From contig NZ_BBLX01000008.1 of the NCBI RefSeq assembly GCF_000971155.1, positions 56,290 to 120,289 of the forward strand: 64,000 nucleotides of DNA. Reading direction: 5' to 3'. Source of the DNA: Demequina maris. Lineage in GTDB: Bacteria > Actinomycetota > Actinomycetes > Actinomycetales > Demequinaceae. The position numbers and the translations under genes are program-made. The notes beneath the pieces are model-generated. The model was given only the letters and a program-made list of their open reading frames with translations, did not search any database and was not told the DNA's origin. How positions within the stretch are numbered: position 1 is the stretch's first letter; every line of letters begins with the position of its first letter. This document shows positions 58,615-64,000 of the stretch, piece after piece.

Positions 58615-59466
58615 CTAGGACGCCGGCGGCGCGGGATCGCCGCCGAGCGTGCCCGGCCCGCCCTCGCCGCCCTCGCGCGGCGGGGGCAGATGGCTGCGGT
58701 GGCGCCGGCGCCGGTCCTGGATCACGAGCGCGGTGGCGCCGCCCACGACGACGATCGCGCCGAGCGCGACCAGGCCCCAGCGCAGCAGCGGCCCCCAGTC
58801 GCGCTCGTTCGTCGCGCCGCCCACGATGCGGATGCTGTCCGCCGCGAGCAGGTCCGACAGGCCGAGCGTGACCGTGTTGCCCTCGATCTCCCCCGCGCTC
58901 GCGTCGCGCACGAGCCCGGGGAAGGTGAAGGAGACGGCCACGTCGACCGCGCCCGAGACGAGCCCGAGCTGGTCGACGGACACGCCCGCCGACGCGAGGC
59001 CGCTCGCGGCACCCGTCTGGATCTCGACGACGTACGCGTCGTCCTCGCGCGTCACCGCGGTGCCGCCGGTGAGGGGAGCGGCCCCCGCCGCATCGTCCAG
59101 CGCGTCGAGCGGGACGTCCGTGACGGTGATCTCGACGCCCTCGAGGCCGTCCTCGTCCTCGTACGGCTGGACGTCGACCGCGCCCGGGTAGGCCTCGTCG
59201 AGCGGGGCGAGCTGCTCGCGCACCGCGTCGGGGTCGAGCAGCGCCCCGGGGTCGAGGCCGGTGTCGGGCGCCTCGACCCCCTCGGGGAGCCGGTCGGCGA
59301 GCTGGTCCAGCTGCTGGCCCAGCGCGGTGCGCGCCTGCGAGGTCATCGCGACCACCGCGTGCTGGGAGAAGGTGTCGTCGTCGCCGAACGTCGTGTCGGT
59401 CGTCACCCGCACGCAGCCGGTGAGGGCGACGACCGCGACGGCGAGCGCGGCACCCAGCCTCCTCAT
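58615..59466 (-). CDS. LppM-like lipoprotein with C-terminal membrane helix (second of a pair)
   Basis: 283 aa. Lipobox LTGC after MRRLGAALAVAVVALTGC. The extracellular region has the LppM-type pattern (YEDEDGLEGVEITV, then FTFPGLVRDASAGEIEGNTVTLGLSDLL), then a transmembrane helix and a basic, Pro/Gly-rich cytoplasmic tail. The mycobacterial LppM domain is implicated in phagosome interference, but the family is widespread in free-living actinobacteria. The ATG overlaps the stop of the upstream paralog (ATGA). Confidence 0.8.
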   Translation of the reverse strand: MRRLGAALAVAVVALTGCVRVTTDTTFGDDDTFSQHAVVAMTSQARTALGQQLDQLADRLPEGVEAPDTGLDPGALLDPDAVREQLAPLDEAYPGAVDVQPYEDEDGLEGVEITVTDVPLDALDDAAGAAPLTGGTAVTREDDAYVVEIQTGAASGLASAGVSVDQLGLVSGAVDVAVSFTFPGLVRDASAGEIEGNTVTLGLSDLLAADSIRIVGGATNERDWGPLLRWGLVALGAIVVVGGATALVIQDRRRRHRSHLPPPREGGEGGPGTLGGDPAPPAS

Positions 59467-60272
59467 CGCGGATGGTCCTCCTCGCCGTCCGTGCCCTCGA
59501 CGGACCCCGCTTCGATCGTATCCGCGGGCAGCGGGAGCTCGGCGGTCGGGGCGTCCCCGGCAGGTGCCGGCGCGGGCATGAAGGCGACGGGCTCGACGGG
59601 GACGACGACCGCATCGTCCCCGTCCGCCGCCGCCGCGGGGGAACGGCGGCGCAGCACGACGACGACGGCGATGGCGACGACGGCGAGCGCCCCCGCGCCG
59701 ATCGCGGCCCACGCCCACATCGGGAACGCCGACGGCGGTGACGCCGCACCGCGCGCCACGAGCTCGTCCGGCGCGTCCATGAGGTCCCATGTGACGGTGG
59801 TGCCCTCGAGCGTGCCGTTGTGCTCGGACACCTCGCCGGGGAAGGTGATGCTCAGCACCATGTCGGCGCCCGGGAGGGAGCCGAGGTCCTCGTCCTCCGA
59901 GCCGGACATCGAGCCCGACACGACGTAGTCGTCGCCGTCGCGCACGATCGCGAGGTCGTCGCCCGTCTCGCCGGCGAACGAGTCGAGCGGCTCGCCGTCG
60001 AAGACGACGCGGGTGCCGACGTAGTCCTCGTCCTCGTAGGGCTCGATCGTGCCCGTCTCGAAGTCGCCCTCGGAGTCGGCCGAGAACTGCTCGAGCAGGT
60101 CCTCGTCGGACATGTCGAAGCCCTTGCCCGAGCCCTTCTCGATCGCCATGAGGAAGCTGCCGTCGGCGGTGTCGTCGGGGTTCAGCGCGATGTTCATCTC
60201 GACGCGCAGGCACCCCGTGAGCGCGAGCGTCGCGGCCACCAGCACGCCGAGCGTGCGAAGTCGGTTCGTCAT
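59463..60272 (-). CDS. LppM-like lipoprotein with C-terminal membrane helix (first of a pair)
   Basis: 269 aa from ATG 60272. Lipobox LTGC (TLGVLVAATLALTGC). LppM-type features: CLRVEMNIALNPDDTADGSF, YEDEDYVGTRVVFDGEPL, LSITFPGEVSEHNGTLEGTTVTWDLMD, then a membrane helix and a Pro/Ala/Glu-rich tail. It shares the YEDED and TFPG...G..VT.. positions with the downstream gene, so the two arose by duplication. The pair converges on the giant adhesin gene and may be functionally linked to the surface, by position only. Confidence 0.82.
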   Translation of the reverse strand: MTNRLRTLGVLVAATLALTGCLRVEMNIALNPDDTADGSFLMAIEKGSGKGFDMSDEDLLEQFSADSEGDFETGTIEPYEDEDYVGTRVVFDGEPLDSFAGETGDDLAIVRDGDDYVVSGSMSGSEDEDLGSLPGADMVLSITFPGEVSEHNGTLEGTTVTWDLMDAPDELVARGAASPPSAFPMWAWAAIGAGALAVVAIAVVVVLRRRSPAAAADGDDAVVVPVEPVAFMPAPAPAGDAPTAELPLPADTIEAGSVEGTDGEEDHPR

Positions 60273-60339
60273 GCGGAGCACCTTGGCAGAGCAGGCATGA
60301 CGATGTCACCCCTGCCACGCCGCGGACGGCCGGGTCGGG

Positions 60340-62013
<1,674 letters not shown>

Positions 62014-62141
62014 GAGGCCTACTCTTCCACGGCCCTCGGGTGAGTGCCAGGGCTCACGAGGCCCACGCGACGGTCAGCGAAAGGTAACGCGGAGGCAAAG
62101 GGTGGTACCAGGGCGGGTCACGAGTGACTAGGCTGGGCGAC

Positions 62142-63017
62142 GTGCCAGCAGCCGAGGGAGCCGAGCCGCGGAAGGCGTCCGCCGACGCCTTGGCCCGCGC
62201 GCGTGCCCGTCGCGCGCGCGGACGGGCCTCCGCGCCGCCGCCCCCCGGGCCCTCGGTCGCCGCGCTGATCGTCGCCCACGACCAGGCGCGCCGGATCGCC
62301 GCGACCGTGCGCGCCGCGCTCGCGATCCCCGGCGTCGACCTCGTGCTCGTCGTCGACGACGGCTCGACGGACAACACCCAGGAGCTCGCGCGCCGCGCCG
62401 GCGCCGTCGTGGTGCGGCACTCGCACGTGCGCGGGCGCTCCGCCGCGGTGGAGACCGGCGCCTCGGTGATCGCGATGCGCGACGAGCCCGGCCGCACGCC
62501 CCGCGCGATCCTGCTGCTGGACCCGAACCTCGGCCACTACGCCATCGGCGCCGCGCCGCTCGTGCCGGCAGTCCTCGAGGGCGTGTGCGATCTCGCGGTC
62601 GCGCTGACCGATGCGCAGGCCGTCGCGCCGGGCGTGCCCGCCAAGATCGCGCGCACCGCGGTCGAGCGGGCGACCGGCTGGTCGCCGCGGCAGCCGCTCG
62701 GCCGCATCCGCTGCCTCACCCGCGAGGCGCTCGAGGCGTGCATGCCGCTCGCGCGCGGCAACGGGCTCGAGCCCGCCATGACGCTCGACGTGCTGCACGC
62801 GGGCCTCACCATCACCGAGGTCGAGTGCGAGATCCGGCACAAGGGCCCGTCGATCGAGGACCGCAGCCCCATGGGCCGGGCCAACCGGTACCGTGAGGTG
62901 CTGACGGCGGTGAGCGCGCGGCGCATCAGGGGCCGGGTCGACACCGCCCGCACGGCCGTGGGCCACCGCCTGCGGCCCGGGACGGGCGACGGCCCCGACA
63001 CCAGGGAGGACGCGTGA
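62142..63017 (+). CDS. GT2-like glycosyltransferase family protein lacking a clear DxD motif
   Basis: 291 aa from GTG 62142, chosen because TAGGCT lies seven bases upstream; GTG 62124 would add six residues. After a basic Ala/Pro N-terminus comes the nucleotide-binding part AALIVAHDQARRIAATVRAAL and VDLVLVVDDGSTDNTQEL. Where GT2 enzymes have DxD, this protein reads LLLDPNLGHYA, which may be a variant metal site. C-terminal RHKGPSIEDRSPMGRANRYREVL is conserved-looking. The stop overlaps the pheA GTG. Possibly a polyprenyl- or glucosyl-transferase; substrate unknown. Confidence 0.75.
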   Translation: MPAAEGAEPRKASADALARARARRARGRASAPPPPGPSVAALIVAHDQARRIAATVRAALAIPGVDLVLVVDDGSTDNTQELARRAGAVVVRHSHVRGRSAAVETGASVIAMRDEPGRTPRAILLLDPNLGHYAIGAAPLVPAVLEGVCDLAVALTDAQAVAPGVPAKIARTAVERATGWSPRQPLGRIRCLTREALEACMPLARGNGLEPAMTLDVLHAGLTITEVECEIRHKGPSIEDRSPMGRANRYREVLTAVSARRIRGRVDTARTAVGHRLRPGTGDGPDTREDA

Positions 63018-63946
63018 CGCTGCCGCGGTACGCCTATCTGGGACCCTCCGGCACGTTCACGGAGGCCGCCCTGCGCGCGATGGTCGACCCGGACGAGGTC
63101 GAGATGGTCCCCGCGATCGACGTGCTGTCCGCGCTCGCGGCGGTGCGCGACGGCGACGTCGACTTCGCGGTCGTCGCGATCGAGAACACCGTCGAGGGCG
63201 GCGTCACCGCGACCCTCGACACGCTCGCGACAGGCGCCCCGCTCGTCATCCTCGGCGAGGTCGTGCTGCCCGTGAGCTTCGAGCTCGTCGCGCGACCCGG
63301 GACCTCGATCGACGACATCACGGCCGTCGCGGCGCACTCGCACGGCCTCGCGCAGTGCCGCCGCTGGCTCGCGGCGCGCGTGCCCGGCGCGGTGCAGGTC
63401 GCCGCGACCTCCAACGCCGCCGCCGCCGGCGAGCTCGCCGAGGGCGTCGCGGGCTTCGACGCGGCTCTCGCTCCGCCCGGCCTCGGCGGCCGCCTCGGCC
63501 TCGAGGTGCTCGCGGCGGGCGTGGCCGACAACCCCCACTCCGCCACGCGCTTCGTCAAGGTGGGCCGCCCCACCGCGGTACCCCCGGCCACGGGCGCGGA
63601 CAAGACCACGCTTGTCGTGCACCTGCCCGACGACCGCGCGGGCGCCCTGCTCGCGATGCTCGAGCAGTTCGCGGCGCGCGGCGTCAACCTCTCGCGCATC
63701 GAGAGCCGGCCCCGCTCCGACCGGCCCGGCGAGTACTCGTTCTCGATCGACGCGCTCGGCCACATCGACGAGCCGCGCGTCGCCGAGGCGCTCGTGGGCC
63801 TCAAGCGCACGAACCCGGTGGTCGTGTTCCTCGGCTCGTACCCCGCGGCGACCGGCTACCCGACCCCGGTCACGCCCGGCACCTCGGAGGAGGAGTTCGC
63901 CGAGGCGCGCACGTGGGTCCAGGCGCTGCGCTCCGGCCGGCACTGA
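63014..63946 (+). CDS. pheA: Prephenate dehydratase
   Basis: 310 aa from GTG 63014 (GTGA overlap). Converts prephenate to phenylpyruvate in phenylalanine synthesis. PDT motifs are YLGPSGTFTEAAL, AIENTVEGGV and NPHSATRFVKVG (catalytic Thr-Arg-Phe); the ACT domain has GVNLSRIESRP, the phenylalanine-binding regulatory site. Length is normal for a monofunctional enzyme. Coupled to the GT2-like gene, an unusual partner. The remaining 54 bases to the window end hold no gene. Confidence 0.96.
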   Translation: MTLPRYAYLGPSGTFTEAALRAMVDPDEVEMVPAIDVLSALAAVRDGDVDFAVVAIENTVEGGVTATLDTLATGAPLVILGEVVLPVSFELVARPGTSIDDITAVAAHSHGLAQCRRWLAARVPGAVQVAATSNAAAAGELAEGVAGFDAALAPPGLGGRLGLEVLAAGVADNPHSATRFVKVGRPTAVPPATGADKTTLVVHLPDDRAGALLAMLEQFAARGVNLSRIESRPRSDRPGEYSFSIDALGHIDEPRVAEALVGLKRTNPVVVFLGSYPAATGYPTPVTPGTSEEEFAEARTWVQALRSGRH

Positions 63947-64000
63947 GCCCGCGCGCTGCCGCCTCACGCGCCCCGGTGACACCTGGGTGCACGTTCTCGG

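Overview
The window is 64 kb of very GC-rich DNA (roughly 73-75 % G+C by eye) with GTG starts, many 4-base stop/start overlaps and leaderless-type promoters (TAnnnT 6-7 bases before the start). It carries a pkb2/FN3/MoxR/DUF58/transglutaminase/PP2C cluster, class-E-type sortase signals and a DtxR/IdeR-like iron box. All of this fits a chromosomal segment of an actinobacterium, probably order Micrococcales (Cellulomonas/Demequina-like). No rRNA, tRNA, CRISPR, prophage or transposase gene was seen.

Layout. 1-20 kb: glycine cleavage P protein (left end missing), then a 15-kb operon (Ser/Thr kinase, 1,966-aa Ig/FN3 surface protein, MoxR ATPase, DUF58, transglutaminase-fold protein, FHA protein, PP2C phosphatase, small membrane protein), then gcvT, gcvH and a NUDIX hydrolase. 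The operon matches the bifidobacterial PFNA cluster and sits between gcvP and gcvT/gcvH. 20-27 kb: DNA repair (tag), methionine and one-carbon metabolism (metF, metE), OsmC, GNAT, DUF1801, an orphan type IV pilin, and a 281-bp element with ~30-bp inverted ends followed by a solo AbiEi-like gene. 27-35 kb: GNAT, MFS exporter, KhtTU-type K+/H+ antiporter, DUF6174 lipoprotein, a degenerate APH-fold protein, and a two-component system cotranscribed with a Met-rich exported DUF2202 protein. 35-43 kb: siderophore-interacting reductase behind an iron box, intact APH kinase, copper/DyP operon, methyltransferase, PatB C-S lyase, SRPBCC protein, a frameshifted TfoX-N gene and a 54-aa membrane protein. 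43-51 kb: TerC under a yybP-ykoY (Mn2+) riboswitch, ATP-grasp protein, secreted unknown plus a second two-component system, VanZ/RDD protein, a hairpin-dense non-coding interval, second MFS. 51-64 kb: a 2,450-aa sortase-type adhesin with a duplicated three-domain block, two LppM-like lipoproteins, phosphoglucomutase, a GT2-like protein coupled to prephenate dehydratase.

The strongest unexplained signal is a dispersed exact 10-mer, GGACGATGCG. I count 25 copies on both strands, in genes and between genes, where base composition predicts well under one. It behaves like a genome-wide word (HIP1-, uptake-sequence- or recombination-site-like), not like a gene feature. Other points worth following are the catalytically stripped transglutaminase and APH proteins, the short leader ORF coupled to the kinase, the 281-bp inverted-repeat element, and the structured interval at 49.6-49.8 kb.
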